DNA of 64,000 nucleotides from Paraferrimonas sedimenticola (lineage in GTDB: Bacteria > Pseudomonadota > Gammaproteobacteria > Enterobacterales > Shewanellaceae): NCBI RefSeq assembly GCF_002282855.1, contig NZ_NRIR01000006.1, positions 186,001-250,000 on the forward strand. Direction: 5' to 3'. The position numbers were made by a program, and so were the translations under genes. Below the pieces are notes generated by a model. The model searched no databases and was not told where the DNA came from. It was given only the letters and a program-made list of their open reading frames with translations. Shown in pieces: positions 1-8,364 of this stretch. Positions within the stretch are counted from its first letter, which is position 1. The number at the start of each line of letters is the position of its first letter.

Positions 1-323
1 TGCAAATCGCTGGCAATGGTTTGCACCATCGAGCGTACTACAGCGCGCTCTTTTGGATGGTAAGGCAATATGGTTGGGGTAGGATGAGTGTCCTGTAGGT
101 ACTCTAGTATCGCAATTGACTGAGTTAAGACCAAGCCGTCGCTTTCGGTGTAGGTGGGTACTAACTCCGAGGCATTAAGCGCTTGATACTCAGCCGTGTG
201 TTGCTCGCCGCCATCGCGCACCAAATGCACAGGTACATGCTCTGCATCCAATCCCTTGTAGTTCAGCGCAATGCGCACTCGATATGCGGCGCTAGAGCGC
301 CAATACCCATAAAGCTTGTTCAT
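1..323 (-). CDS. maiA: Maleylacetoacetate isomerase (zeta-class GST), N-terminal part
   Basis: The open frame runs off the left edge of the window, so only about the first 107 residues are seen. It begins MNKLYGYWRSSAAYRVRIAL, the glutathione-binding thioredoxin-fold start of zeta-class GST/maleylacetoacetate isomerases. The family isomerises maleylacetoacetate to fumarylacetoacetate with glutathione in tyrosine breakdown. The usual SSC active-site motif appears as SSA here. A strong ribosome site (AAGGAGG) sits 5-6 bases before the ATG. It lies 15 bases after tyrR and downstream of phhA/phhB, which fits a phenylalanine-tyrosine degradation cluster. Fumarylacetoacetase would be expected beyond the edge. 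Confidence 0.9.
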   Translation of the reverse strand, partial: MNKLYGYWRSSAAYRVRIALNYKGLDAEHVPVHLVRDGGEQHTAEYQALNASELVPTYTESDGLVLTQSIAILEYLQDTHPTPTILPYHPKERAVVRSMVQTIASDL

Positions 324-338
324 AGTGCCTCCTTTTGC

Positions 339-1895
339 CTAGCTGTCAGTATACGTGATGGGTGGCTTACTGATGCCGTATTCCTTGAGTTTGTTGGCAA
401 TTGCGGTATGGGACATTCCCAGCTTTTTCGCCAACTTACGAGTTGAGGTATAGCTCGGGTAGAGCCGACGAATGATATTGGCTTCAAACTGCTTCACCGC
501 TTGCTCTAGAGTGCCGTCAAACTCGTCATCTAAGTAGCCAAAATCTTGATGATAATGGGGCAGTTTCAGCAACTCGGGTGTGATATCTCGATGGTCATCT
601 AACACGGATACGGCGCGGAAAATCGCGTTTTTTAACTGGCGCACATTGCCCGGCCATGCGTATTGCAGCAGTAACTCCTCACAAGCCTCTGTGAGGTGAG
701 CAACGGGCTTGTTTAGCTGTTGGCAATAGCGGTCAACAAAGTACTCGGCCAGCGGCAGTATGTCTTCACGACGCAACCTAAGCGGCGGCAACTGGCAATT
801 GAGTTGATTGAGACGATGATATAAGTCTTCGCGAAACTGTCCGCTTTGACACAGACGCTCAAGCTCCTGATTGGTGGCAACCACCAGCCGTACATTGGCA
901 CTCTTGCCCTTTTCGCTCCCATGCGGCAGCGCTTCTGTGGTTTGCAAAAAATGCAGCAGACGCCCTTGGCTATCCAGGCTCAATTCATCAATTTCGCTGA
1001 GCAATAGAGTGCCACCATTGGCTTGTTGCAAAGCCCCAGCATGCCACAGTCCCTTGGCATCGACTTCGCCAAATAACGCCTTAACCTCACTGCTTCCGCT
1101 CAAGCTGGCGCAACTCAAAGTGATAAACGCTTTTTCTTTGCGCAAACTGACTTCGTGAAGAGCTTGCGCGATGATTTCTTTGCCGCTGCCAATTTCGCCA
1201 CTCAGTAGCAAAGGTGCGTCAAGCTGAGCCAGTTTTCGCACCTGTTTGACCACAGCTTTCATCGCCTTGCTGTTGGCTTTTATTTTCTCAAAACCGGCCA
1301 CTTGATTTTGCAGCGCGCTAAATTGCTCGCCCACCCGTTGTGGGGTTTTCATGGCAACTACCGCCCCCGCCAAAATCGAATCACCCTCTTCGTTGGGCAG
1401 GTAGACCGGCAAAGCTTCCACCAGATACTCTTTATTGCCAACTGAGACTCGAGTGGCTTGGGCGGTGACCTCTTCGAGACTCAACCAGCGACCAAAGGAG
1501 AAGCCTTGAACCCAGTGATTCAAAGACTCATCAAGCACTTCCTCTTCTTGCATGTCTAAGATTTTTAAGGCGCTGTCGTTAACGATTGAAATACGACCTT
1601 TGGCGTCGATGGCGAACACCCCATCTGGCAAGGTTTTTAACAGAGTTTTTAGCGCGTAGTGCTCGCGCTCTGAAGGCATAAAAGGCGTGGTGCGAACGTC
1701 GAGAACGCCTTGGATTTTGCGGATCCTTGGCAGTAGTTCGCTAAGAGTATCAAAGTTGAGATCGGCAAACTGCATGTACAGATAGCCTAGTGAACTGGCG
1801 TCGATCCCTTTGAGATTGATTTTGTGCTGCTCGAGCACTTCAAGAATGTCTTTGGCCAGGCCTACCCTATCCTGGCAGGTGACTTCTAAACGCAT
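339..1895 (-). CDS. tyrR: Transcriptional regulator TyrR
   Basis: TyrR controls aromatic amino acid genes by binding TyrR boxes with tyrosine or phenylalanine as ligand. The 518-residue protein has an N-terminal ACT domain (about 1-75), a PAS domain (about 78-190), an AAA+ sigma-54-activator-type domain (about 205-430; Walker A GEIGSGKE at 233-240, Walker B GGTLLLSEIDEL) and a C-terminal Fis-type helix-turn-helix near 480-505. The GAFTGA loop that contacts sigma-54 is absent (GLWHAGA at that place). TyrR is known to act with sigma-70, so this is a family trait. Length matches E. coli TyrR (513). It follows phhB in the same direction with a 76-base gap. Confidence 0.96.
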   Translation of the reverse strand: MRLEVTCQDRVGLAKDILEVLEQHKINLKGIDASSLGYLYMQFADLNFDTLSELLPRIRKIQGVLDVRTTPFMPSEREHYALKTLLKTLPDGVFAIDAKGRISIVNDSALKILDMQEEEVLDESLNHWVQGFSFGRWLSLEEVTAQATRVSVGNKEYLVEALPVYLPNEEGDSILAGAVVAMKTPQRVGEQFSALQNQVAGFEKIKANSKAMKAVVKQVRKLAQLDAPLLLSGEIGSGKEIIAQALHEVSLRKEKAFITLSCASLSGSSEVKALFGEVDAKGLWHAGALQQANGGTLLLSEIDELSLDSQGRLLHFLQTTEALPHGSEKGKSANVRLVVATNQELERLCQSGQFREDLYHRLNQLNCQLPPLRLRREDILPLAEYFVDRYCQQLNKPVAHLTEACEELLLQYAWPGNVRQLKNAIFRAVSVLDDHRDITPELLKLPHYHQDFGYLDDEFDGTLEQAVKQFEANIIRRLYPSYTSTRKLAKKLGMSHTAIANKLKEYGISKPPITYTDS

Positions 1896-1971
1896 TAGGC
1901 CATCCCATTGGCTTATCTATCGTTGGGAGGCCTATACGTTAGTGGGTTTGTTAACTTCTGGCAAGTTTTCT

Positions 1972-2307
1972 TTACAGTAGACGATCCGTCTTCGCCGCCA
2001 TAATAAAATCGTTTTTGTGCAGACCGCCGATGGCGTGAGTCCACCAAGTAATTGTGGTCTTGCCCCATTCGGTCAAAATCGATGGGTGATGAAACTCTTC
2101 TTCTGCCAATTCAGCAACTTTGTTAGAAAACGCCAAGGCCAGTTTAAAGTTCTTAAACTTGTACACACGCTCTAGCTGCATCACGCCTTCCCGCACTTCC
2201 ACCGACCAATCTGGAATTTGTTTTACGAGTTCGGCCAGTTCGGCATCGGTCACGGTTGGTGCACCTGCTTGGCAGGCTTCACATTTCAATTCGGCAATAT
2301 CGCTCAT
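1972..2307 (-). CDS. phhB: Pterin-4a-carbinolamine dehydratase
   Basis: This enzyme dehydrates 4a-hydroxytetrahydrobiopterin, made by phenylalanine hydroxylase, so that the pterin cofactor can be recycled. The 111-residue protein shows the family motif EEFHHPSI followed by [14 protein letters not shown], which contain the active-site histidines. It starts 8 bases after the phhA stop, so the two genes are co-transcribed. The pairing of hydroxylase and dehydratase is the standard bacterial arrangement. Cytoplasmic. Confidence 0.96.
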   Translation of the reverse strand: MSDIAELKCEACQAGAPTVTDAELAELVKQIPDWSVEVREGVMQLERVYKFKNFKLALAFSNKVAELAEEEFHHPSILTEWGKTTITWWTHAIGGLHKNDFIMAAKTDRLL

Positions 2308-2315
2308 GGGGTTCC

Positions 2316-3116
2316 TTAGCTTGCTTTGTCTTGGTTAGTGTCGAACAAGGGTTGGTGCAATCCAAGCCGCATGGCCTCGCGCACCGCCGCCATAATGTCC
2401 ATATTGGCTATCTCAAACAGCTGCTCAAAGTTCTCAAGCGAGAAGTACAGCGGCTGCATGATGTCAATTCGATAAGGCGTGCGCAAAACGTCCACCAAGT
2501 CGAAGTCTTTCACTTGAGGTTGGTCGCTCAAGGCGTAGTTAGTTTCTCCTGGCGAACTCAAAATGCCACCGCCATAGATACTCAGGCCATGGTCAGGCGC
2601 TTTCAGTAAGCCAAATTCCACCGTGAACCAATACAATCGAGCCAGATACACCCGCTCTTGCGGAGAGGCGTTTACGCCTAACTTGCCATAGGTTTCAGTA
2701 AAGTAGGCAAATGCGGGATTGGTCAACAAAGGACAGTGACCGAAAATCTCGTGAAAAATGTCCGGCTCTTGCAGGTAGTCAAAGTCTTGCTCGGTGCGAA
2801 TAAAGGTCGCAACCGGAAAGGCTTTGTTGGCCAACAAGTCAAAAAAGCGCTCAAAGGAAATCAGTGCAGGCACAGGCTCGGTGCGCCAGCCCGTGGTGAC
2901 TTTGAGGACAGCATCAATTTCAGCCAACTGAGGAATGCGATCCGCTGTCATATTGAGCTGTTGCAGCCCATCTAAGTATTGAGTACAAGCCTTGCCGGGA
3001 AGGTTATCAATCTGACGAGCATACAGCTTGTGCCACACCAAATGCTCGGCATCTGAATACTCAATGTGACCGTTTTCATCGGGTTGTCTAGCCTGATACT
3101 GGCTGGCCTTACTCAT
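2316..3116 (-). CDS. phhA: Phenylalanine-4-hydroxylase
   Basis: This iron- and tetrahydropterin-dependent monooxygenase converts phenylalanine to tyrosine. The 266-residue catalytic-domain-only form is typical of bacteria. The iron-binding motif [11 protein letters not shown] carries the two histidine ligands, and the third ligand (Glu) lies in [12 protein letters not shown] or the nearby WFTVEFGLL segment. The ribosome site GAGGTG lies just before the ATG. It is first in phhA-phhB-tyrR-maiA. A TyrR box lies about 95-113 bases upstream, so TyrR control by aromatic amino acids is likely. Confidence 0.96.
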   Translation of the reverse strand: MSKASQYQARQPDENGHIEYSDAEHLVWHKLYARQIDNLPGKACTQYLDGLQQLNMTADRIPQLAEIDAVLKVTTGWRTEPVPALISFERFFDLLANKAFPVATFIRTEQDFDYLQEPDIFHEIFGHCPLLTNPAFAYFTETYGKLGVNASPQERVYLARLYWFTVEFGLLKAPDHGLSIYGGGILSSPGETNYALSDQPQVKDFDLVDVLRTPYRIDIMQPLYFSLENFEQLFEIANMDIMAAVREAMRLGLHQPLFDTNQDKAS

Positions 3117-3157
3117 AGCACCTCTGTCTTATTTAGCACCTTCGAATAATTTTATCT

Positions 3158-3196
3158 TATTCGCAAAAGGTGAATTTTTAAGCCCTATTCGCAAAA
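3158..3196. repeat. 11-bp direct repeat in the phhA leader/promoter region
   Basis: TATTCGCAAAA occurs at 3158-3168 and again at 3186-3196, start-to-start distance 28 bases, between the TyrR box and phhA. On the minus strand each copy reads TTTTGCGAATA, so each could supply a TTGCGA -35 element. The function is not known; it may be promoter duplication or a second regulator's site. Confidence 0.5.
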
Positions 3197-3211
3197 CCAT
3201 TTGAGATTAAC

Positions 3212-3229
3212 TGTAACGTTTTGTTTACA
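3212..3229 (-). promoter_or_regulatory. TyrR box upstream of phhA
   Basis: TGTAAC-N6-TTTACA matches the TyrR consensus TGTAAA-N6-TTTACA at 11 of 12 fixed positions with exact spacing. It lies directly after the ycjF stop codon and upstream of phhA, in a genome stretch that also encodes TyrR. Direct activation or repression of phhAB by TyrR is inferred. Confidence 0.8.
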
Positions 3230-3232
3230 CTT

Positions 3233-4291
3233 TTAGCTATCTACCTTATTCGCTTTGACTTTCTGTTTACTGGCGCGCTCGGCCTTAAAGCCTTGCCCTG
3301 CCAGTTCTCCTAGTTGCGTCAACAGCTTAGCTTGAACCTGAGTCATCTTGGGGCGAGATTCGCTAGAAAACTCCACCGGTCGACACAGAGCCATGGCTTT
3401 GTGGCCTAAGCGCGCGGTAAGCAAGCCTCCGCCTAAGCCCTGTGCTACTCGAGCCGATAGCTTGCCCGACAGTTCGGCGGATACAAATTGACTGCCGACA
3501 TCTGTGGCTATCTCGCTGGCACCAGCATAAATGATGTTACGCACTATCCCTCGAACCAGACGCAAGCGGCTGGCATAGCCCAGTTTGACCCCATAGCTTT
3601 GAGCCACTTGGTCAATCATGCGTTGGTTGCGCCAAAGAATTAGTGCCATATCCAAAGCCGCTAAAGGACTGGCGGCCAGTAATAGCGCCGCCTCGCCGGC
3701 AAAACGCGCCACTTGTTTTTGTGCTCTTTCATCGGCTTCATGCAGCACCACTTTTTCAAACAAGGCCAACTGTTCTGCGTCGTTGTGATGGGGTTGAACC
3801 AACTCGCCAAATCGCTGGTAGGCTTTTGGATAGACCTTGCTCAACGGCTGTTTCGCCAGCCAATCGCTAACCTCGCCGTGCTGCACGCTGGTTTGCATGC
3901 GTTGCGCAGCGCCTTGGTTTTGCTCCACTTGCTTGAGTTGTCTGAGCAAGCGCCACTCTCGCCAAGCGGCACGGCCAGCCAAGCCCAAAGCCAGTCCTAC
4001 AGCACTGGCGTACAAGCCAAAGCGCCAAGGGCTGGTTTGCCAGGCTTGCATCAATGTGTCCACCAGCTCCACACCTAACACACAGGCTATCAGCAAAAGT
4101 AACAGCTTAAGCCCGCGGCGACGCTTAGGCGGCGCCTGGGTTTCCAATGGGTCGTCGATTTGCAATGGCGTAATTGGGTGCTCGGGTTCTAGTTGCCCAA
4201 CCACCGCATCGTCAAATCGGCTAGCGGTTTGGGTTTCCACCTTGGCTTGCGGCTCTATGTCAAAGCGCAGTGGTTTTTGCGGTTGGCTCAT
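3233..4291 (-). CDS. ycjF: YcjF/TIGR01620 family membrane protein (DUF697)
   Basis: This is a 352-residue inner-membrane protein. The N-terminal ~65 residues are charged and cytoplasmic, followed by two hydrophobic segments (about 62-83 and 91-107), then a long DUF697-type region (GEAALLLAASPLAALDMALI and later). Its start overlaps the ycjX stop by 4 bases, as in E. coli where ycjX and ycjF follow the psp genes and precede tyrR. Its biochemical role is not established; co-occurrence suggests a part in the envelope-stress (Psp) response together with the YcjX GTPase-like protein. Confidence 0.88.
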   Translation of the reverse strand: MSQPQKPLRFDIEPQAKVETQTASRFDDAVVGQLEPEHPITPLQIDDPLETQAPPKRRRGLKLLLLLIACVLGVELVDTLMQAWQTSPWRFGLYASAVGLALGLAGRAAWREWRLLRQLKQVEQNQGAAQRMQTSVQHGEVSDWLAKQPLSKVYPKAYQRFGELVQPHHNDAEQLALFEKVVLHEADERAQKQVARFAGEAALLLAASPLAALDMALILWRNQRMIDQVAQSYGVKLGYASRLRLVRGIVRNIIYAGASEIATDVGSQFVSAELSGKLSARVAQGLGGGLLTARLGHKAMALCRPVEFSSESRPKMTQVQAKLLTQLGELAGQGFKAERASKQKVKANKVDS

Positions 4292-5679
4292 TTGAGTTTG
4301 TCTCCCAGCAACTGCTGTAACAGCGCGTCCAGCCCTAAATGTCGCGCCTGACCTTTGTGCAATGGCTGTGGCAAGAAACGCATGTGCTGGAAAGGTCGCT
4401 TAGTCCAATAGTCACTGTCCGGCCACTGGGGCGGTAGGTCGCCTGGGTAGAAGTGGCCCGCTTGCTCCCCCTGCGGAGTGCCACTGATAACCGGTAGCGT
4501 TTGCCCTTGATGGTCCACCTGATGATCACTAGTGGCTCGAATCGATGCCAGAGTCTGGGTGTGAATCTGGGTACCTTGTAGCTGCAACTCTTGTCGACTT
4601 TGCGCCAGCATATTTTCTAGCAAATTGAGTAGCTGAGGTCTTTGCTGGTAGCTGACATGGTCCGCTTTACTGGCGGCGAACACTAGCTTATCAATTTTTG
4701 GCGAAAAGATTTGAGTTAACCAATGGCGCTCACCGTAGTGAAAGTGCTGCAAAATCTCGCCCAGCGCTTTGGCGGTATCGCGCATTTCAGCCTCGCCACG
4801 AGACAAGGGACTGAGGCAATCCACCAGCACCAACTGGCGGTCGAAATAACGAAAATGATCGCGGTAAAAACGCTTTACAACCTGAGATTGATATTGGCTA
4901 TAACGCTGTTGCAGCTGCGCGACCACCGAAGATTCAGGTAGGTCGTCCCAGTCCTCCACCGCTTCAAGCCAAGGAAAGAAGCTGATAAGCGGCGTGCCTT
5001 CTAGGTCGCCGGGTAAAATCAGACGACCAGGCTGCAAATAAGACAAGCCTCGCTCGTGCTTGAGGTACAGCAACAAGTCTCGGTATTGCTCACTCACTCG
5101 CGCCAAGGTTTCATCGCCAACCGATTCGCCCAAGGCCTGGCACGCCTGTCGAAACTTATCGAGCTCGGCCTGTGGGCACAACTCCAGCACTTGTGCCATG
5201 GTCTGGCTCCACTGGCGATAATCCATCGCCAGCATAGGCAAATCCAATAGCCACTCGCCGGGGTAATCGACAATGTCCAAGTACAGGGTTTGGGTATCAC
5301 TCAAGGTAGACCACAAAGGGTGCTCGCTGCGGTAGCGAATGGCCAAGCGAATTTGGGTCAGTTTACGAGTGGAATGCGGCCAAGCCGGCGGCTGTGCACT
5401 TAATTGAGACAATGCGCTTTGGTAATCAAAACTGGCAATGTTTAAGTCCGGCTGAGGGACTCGAGTCACAGACACTAAACGCCCTTCACGGGCCAAGTCC
5501 CATAGGGGCAAAGATTCAGGTGATGCGTTTAGGAGTTGATTCACCAGTCCGGTGATAAAGGTGGTTTTACCGGCCCCTGATAAACCAGTGACCGCGAGTT
5601 TGACTTGCTTGTCTAACGAACGAACCGCCAGCTGTTGGGACTTGCTGGCGATTCGAGTGAGGATGTCACCTGCCTTCAC
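4288..5679 (-). CDS. ycjX: YcjX-family P-loop NTPase (DUF463)
   Basis: The 463-residue cytoplasmic protein has a P-loop GLSGAGKTTFITGL near residue 33 and a DxxG-like LDIVDYPGEWLLDL motif, as in the YcjX family of G-protein-like ATPases/GTPases. It overlaps pspC upstream by 4 bases and ycjF downstream by 4 bases, showing tight translational coupling in a pspABC-ycjX-ycjF operon. Heat-shock or phage-shock association is known for the E. coli homologue; a precise function is not known. Confidence 0.92.
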   Translation of the reverse strand: MKAGDILTRIASKSQQLAVRSLDKQVKLAVTGLSGAGKTTFITGLVNQLLNASPESLPLWDLAREGRLVSVTRVPQPDLNIASFDYQSALSQLSAQPPAWPHSTRKLTQIRLAIRYRSEHPLWSTLSDTQTLYLDIVDYPGEWLLDLPMLAMDYRQWSQTMAQVLELCPQAELDKFRQACQALGESVGDETLARVSEQYRDLLLYLKHERGLSYLQPGRLILPGDLEGTPLISFFPWLEAVEDWDDLPESSVVAQLQQRYSQYQSQVVKRFYRDHFRYFDRQLVLVDCLSPLSRGEAEMRDTAKALGEILQHFHYGERHWLTQIFSPKIDKLVFAASKADHVSYQQRPQLLNLLENMLAQSRQELQLQGTQIHTQTLASIRATSDHQVDHQGQTLPVISGTPQGEQAGHFYPGDLPPQWPDSDYWTKRPFQHMRFLPQPLHKGQARHLGLDALLQQLLGDKLK

Positions 5680-6074
5680 AGATTGTCAATCTCCCGTTTG
5701 AGGTGGAAGCTGTCAGTAGTGACGTGCTGTTCCATGCGGCGCAGCTTAAGCTCTAGTGCGCGAAAATTGCGGTTGATGTCTCTAAGCGCCTGCTTTGGTG
5801 GCTCGCCGGCCTGCCAAAGTTTCTTCTTCACTTCCATGTTGGCCATCTCTTCGCGTTGAGCTTGGGCGGGCTTCTTGTCCAATACTGCCCATGCTGCGAT
5901 GTATAAAATCAAAGGTAACCCGGAGAACCAACCCAGCAAAAAGGCCGACAGAGTTACGACGCGGACCAGCCATACTTCGACGTTGAAGTACTCGGCGATG
6001 CCGGCGCAGACACCGGCGATCTTGCCATTGGCTGGGTCGCGGTAAAGCTCGCGCTTGCCTTTTCGACTAGTCAT
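5676..6074 (-). CDS. pspC: Phage shock protein C, membrane sensor
   Basis: PspC is a bitopic inner-membrane protein that, with PspB, senses envelope damage and releases PspF from PspA. The 132-residue protein opens with ELYRDPANGKIAGVCAGIAE, the PspC-domain signature, followed by a transmembrane segment (about 38-62) and a charged C-terminal tail with heptad character. A GGAG ribosome site precedes the ATG. It overlaps pspB by 8 bases and ycjX by 4. Confidence 0.95.
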   Translation of the reverse strand: MTSRKGKRELYRDPANGKIAGVCAGIAEYFNVEVWLVRVVTLSAFLLGWFSGLPLILYIAAWAVLDKKPAQAQREEMANMEVKKKLWQAGEPPKQALRDINRNFRALELKLRRMEQHVTTDSFHLKREIDNL

Positions 6075-6300
6075 GTTTGTTTCTCCAATCCGGTGTTTCC
6101 GCGTCCAAAATGGCTTCCAAACTCTCGATTCGCTGTGCCATCTTGTCGGCTTTTACGGCCAATTCGTGCAACTGTTGATACTCTTCTTCCGTTAGCCCTT
6201 GGCTTACCTGGCGTTTGCTTCGATAGTGAAGAATTAGCCAGATAGGCGCCACGATTAACATGAACAGAATCAAGGGTACCATTAAGATCTCTAGTTCCAT
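6067..6300 (-). CDS. pspB: Phage shock protein B
   Basis: The 77-residue protein has an N-terminal transmembrane helix (VPLILFMLIVAPIWLILHY) and a C-terminal amphipathic leucine-zipper-like region ending in ILDAETPDWRN, typical of PspB. It works with PspC in sensing membrane stress. An AGGGGGAG ribosome site lies just before the ATG. It sits 34 bases after pspA in the psp operon. Confidence 0.94.
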   Translation of the reverse strand: MELEILMVPLILFMLIVAPIWLILHYRSKRQVSQGLTEEEYQQLHELAVKADKMAQRIESLEAILDAETPDWRNKHD

Positions 6301-6334
6301 TTGTCGCTCCCCCTATTGCTCTGTTGTTAATCGA

Positions 6335-7021
6335 TTAAGCTTTTGAAGATTTCTTCGCTTTCGCAGGCTTTTGCATCTTTTTCTTAAGCGCTTCCAACTC
6401 AGAGTTAATAGAGTCTTCGGCTTCTAGCGCGGCAAACTCGTCTTGTAGCGACTTGCCGGCCAAGTCGTAAGAATCCACCTCGGCTTCAATGCCGTCAATA
6501 CGCGACTCGTATTGGTCAAAGCGGTTCATGGCTTTGTCGAACTTAGAAGAATCCAGTTGGCGCTTAACGTCCAAGCGCGAAGATACGGTTTTCTTGCGCA
6601 TCAAAATGGTCTTCTGACGAGCCTTAGCATCTTCTAGCTTCTCTTGAAGCTGACCAATTTCTTCTTTGAGCTTAACAATCTGCTCGTCAACCACCACTAA
6701 GTCCTGCTCCATTGTAGCAACGGTATCGCTAACCTTTTGCTTTTCAATCAAAGCGGCTTTCGCAAGGTCTTCACGACCTTTCTCTAGAGCCAGTTCTGCT
6801 TTGGCGTGCCAGTCGTCACCTAGGCCTTGCATGCGCTCGATTTTGCGTTGCAGCTCTTTTTTGTCTGCCAACACTCGAGCCGAGGTTGAACGAACTTCTA
6901 CCAGGGTGTCTTCCATTTCCTGGATAATCAGGCGCACCATTTTTTCTGGATCTTCAGCCTTATCCAACAGTGATGAGATGTTAGAATTAATGATGTCGGC
7001 AAAACGTGAAAAAATACCCAT
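6335..7021 (-). CDS. pspA: Phage shock protein A (ESCRT-III-like membrane effector)
   Basis: PspA binds damaged inner membrane as large oligomers and, in unstressed cells, inhibits PspF. The 228-residue protein is almost entirely coiled coil. It has the amphipathic N-terminal helix MGIFSRFADIINSNISSLLD and the conserved EDPEKMVRLIIQEME. A GAGGAAG ribosome site lies before the start. It is the first gene of pspABC-ycjX-ycjF and is served by a sigma-54 promoter at 7091-7107. The lysine-rich C-terminal tail is slightly longer than in E. coli. Confidence 0.97.
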   Translation of the reverse strand: MGIFSRFADIINSNISSLLDKAEDPEKMVRLIIQEMEDTLVEVRSTSARVLADKKELQRKIERMQGLGDDWHAKAELALEKGREDLAKAALIEKQKVSDTVATMEQDLVVVDEQIVKLKEEIGQLQEKLEDAKARQKTILMRKKTVSSRLDVKRQLDSSKFDKAMNRFDQYESRIDGIEAEVDSYDLAGKSLQDEFAALEAEDSINSELEALKKKMQKPAKAKKSSKA

Positions 7022-7090
7022 AATGACTTCCTCTATAAAATATTCGTAAGGTGTCTACCCAATTGGTTCTCACCTTTCCGACAGAAGTAA

Positions 7091-7107
7091 TACAGGTTCC
7101 GTGCCAA
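7091..7107 (-). promoter_or_regulatory. Sigma-54 (-24/-12) promoter for pspA
   Basis: On the minus strand TTGGCACG-GAAC-CTGTA matches the -24 element perfectly and the -12 element partly (CTGTA for TTGCA), with correct spacing. It lies about 70 bases before the pspA start in the pspA/pspF divergent region. PspF-dependent sigma-54 transcription of psp is established in enterobacteria. Upstream activator sites would lie between 7110 and 7220. Confidence 0.82.
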
Positions 7108-7228
7108 CTCCCAAAAATATACGTAACCTACTGTTATAAAAGCAATTAAAAAGATAACTTTACTTCTAACGGTGAACTTCACTATTATGAATCACACCAA
7201 TAATTAATAAAAATCACCAATTTTTCGT

Positions 7229-8311
7229 ATGGCCTCTCGCTTTCAACCAGACAACCTCATCGGTGAATCCCAAGCCTTTCACCAAGTACTCGAACACGTA
7301 TCTCAAGTGGCACCACTGAACAAGCCAGTACTTATCATTGGTGAACGCGGCACAGGTAAAGAGTTGATTGCCGAGCGTCTGCACTATCTGTCGAGCCGTT
7401 GGGATCAGAACTATCTCAAGCTCAACTGCGCGGCGCTGTCTGAAAATTTATTGGAAAGCGAGCTGTTTGGGCACGAAACCGGTGCCTTTACCGGTGCCAG
7501 CAAACGTCACCAAGGACGCTTTGAGCGAGCCGACGGCGGCACTTTGTTCTTGGATGAATTAGCCAATACTTCTGCGCTGGTGCAAGAGAAGTTACTGCGA
7601 GTGATCGAATACGGTGAGTTTGAACGCGTCGGTGGTTCTCGAGCGCTGCAAACCGACGTGCGTTTGATATGCGCGACCAACGAAGATTTGCCAGCGCTCG
7701 CCGAAAACGGAGAGTTTCGCGCCGACTTGCTGGATCGTTTGGCGTTTGACGTCATTACCTTGCCGCCGTTGCGCGCCCGTCTAGAGGACATTGCTCTGTT
7801 GGCACAGCACTTCGCGGTCAATATGGCTCGTCAAATGGGGCTGGAAATGTTCGCCGGTTTCACGACTAAAGCTCAACAAGCGTTACTGGAATACCCATGG
7901 CCGGGCAATGTTCGAGAGCTAAAAAACGTGGTCGAGCGCTCGGTATACCGCCATAACAATGCCCACATTCCAGTGTCTAATATTGTCATCGACCCCTTTG
8001 AGTCCCCCTATCGGCCCCAGCCATCGCCTATGCGCCAAAGCGCTTCAAATGCTCCAGCTCAAGCGCCACAGAGCCCAGCTACAGACGCTGCTTCAGCCCA
8101 AGCTAGCGAAACCGCTAGCGCTAGCCCAAATCAAACAGTTCAGTTCCCGCTGGACTTTAAACAGCACATGCAAGATTACGAGGTAGACCTGCTGCAATCA
8201 GCCTTATCTCAAAACCAATTTAGCCAGAAAAAAACTGCCGAAGCGCTGGGTCTGAGCTATCACCAGCTGCGTGGCATACTGAAAAAGTATCAATTGCTGG
8301 ATAAGAGCTAG
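7229..8311 (+). CDS. pspF: Phage shock operon activator PspF (sigma-54 enhancer-binding protein)
   Basis: PspF is a single-domain AAA+ activator without a receiver domain, held inactive by PspA. It has Walker A GERGTGKE (38-45), the intact sigma-54-contacting GAFTGA loop (85-90), Walker B GGTLFLDE (103-110), an R-finger region and a Fis-type helix-turn-helix (about 331-352). At 360 residues it is longer than E. coli PspF (325). The extra length is a Pro/Gln/Ala/Ser-rich linker at about 258-306 between the AAA+ domain and the DNA-binding domain. No clear ribosome site precedes the ATG. It is divergent from pspA and upstream of the sap genes. Confidence 0.96.
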   Translation: MASRFQPDNLIGESQAFHQVLEHVSQVAPLNKPVLIIGERGTGKELIAERLHYLSSRWDQNYLKLNCAALSENLLESELFGHETGAFTGASKRHQGRFERADGGTLFLDELANTSALVQEKLLRVIEYGEFERVGGSRALQTDVRLICATNEDLPALAENGEFRADLLDRLAFDVITLPPLRARLEDIALLAQHFAVNMARQMGLEMFAGFTTKAQQALLEYPWPGNVRELKNVVERSVYRHNNAHIPVSNIVIDPFESPYRPQPSPMRQSASNAPAQAPQSPATDAASAQASETASASPNQTVQFPLDFKQHMQDYEVDLLQSALSQNQFSQKKTAEALGLSYHQLRGILKKYQLLDKS

Positions 8312-8364
8312 TCGCCATTGTCACAAATGCGCTCTACTTGGTAGACTTAAGTCACTGACTCATA

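Noticed and set aside
339-1895. TyrR as a sigma-54 activator because of its AAA+ domain
   Set aside because: The GAFTGA loop is missing, and the family is known to act with sigma-70.
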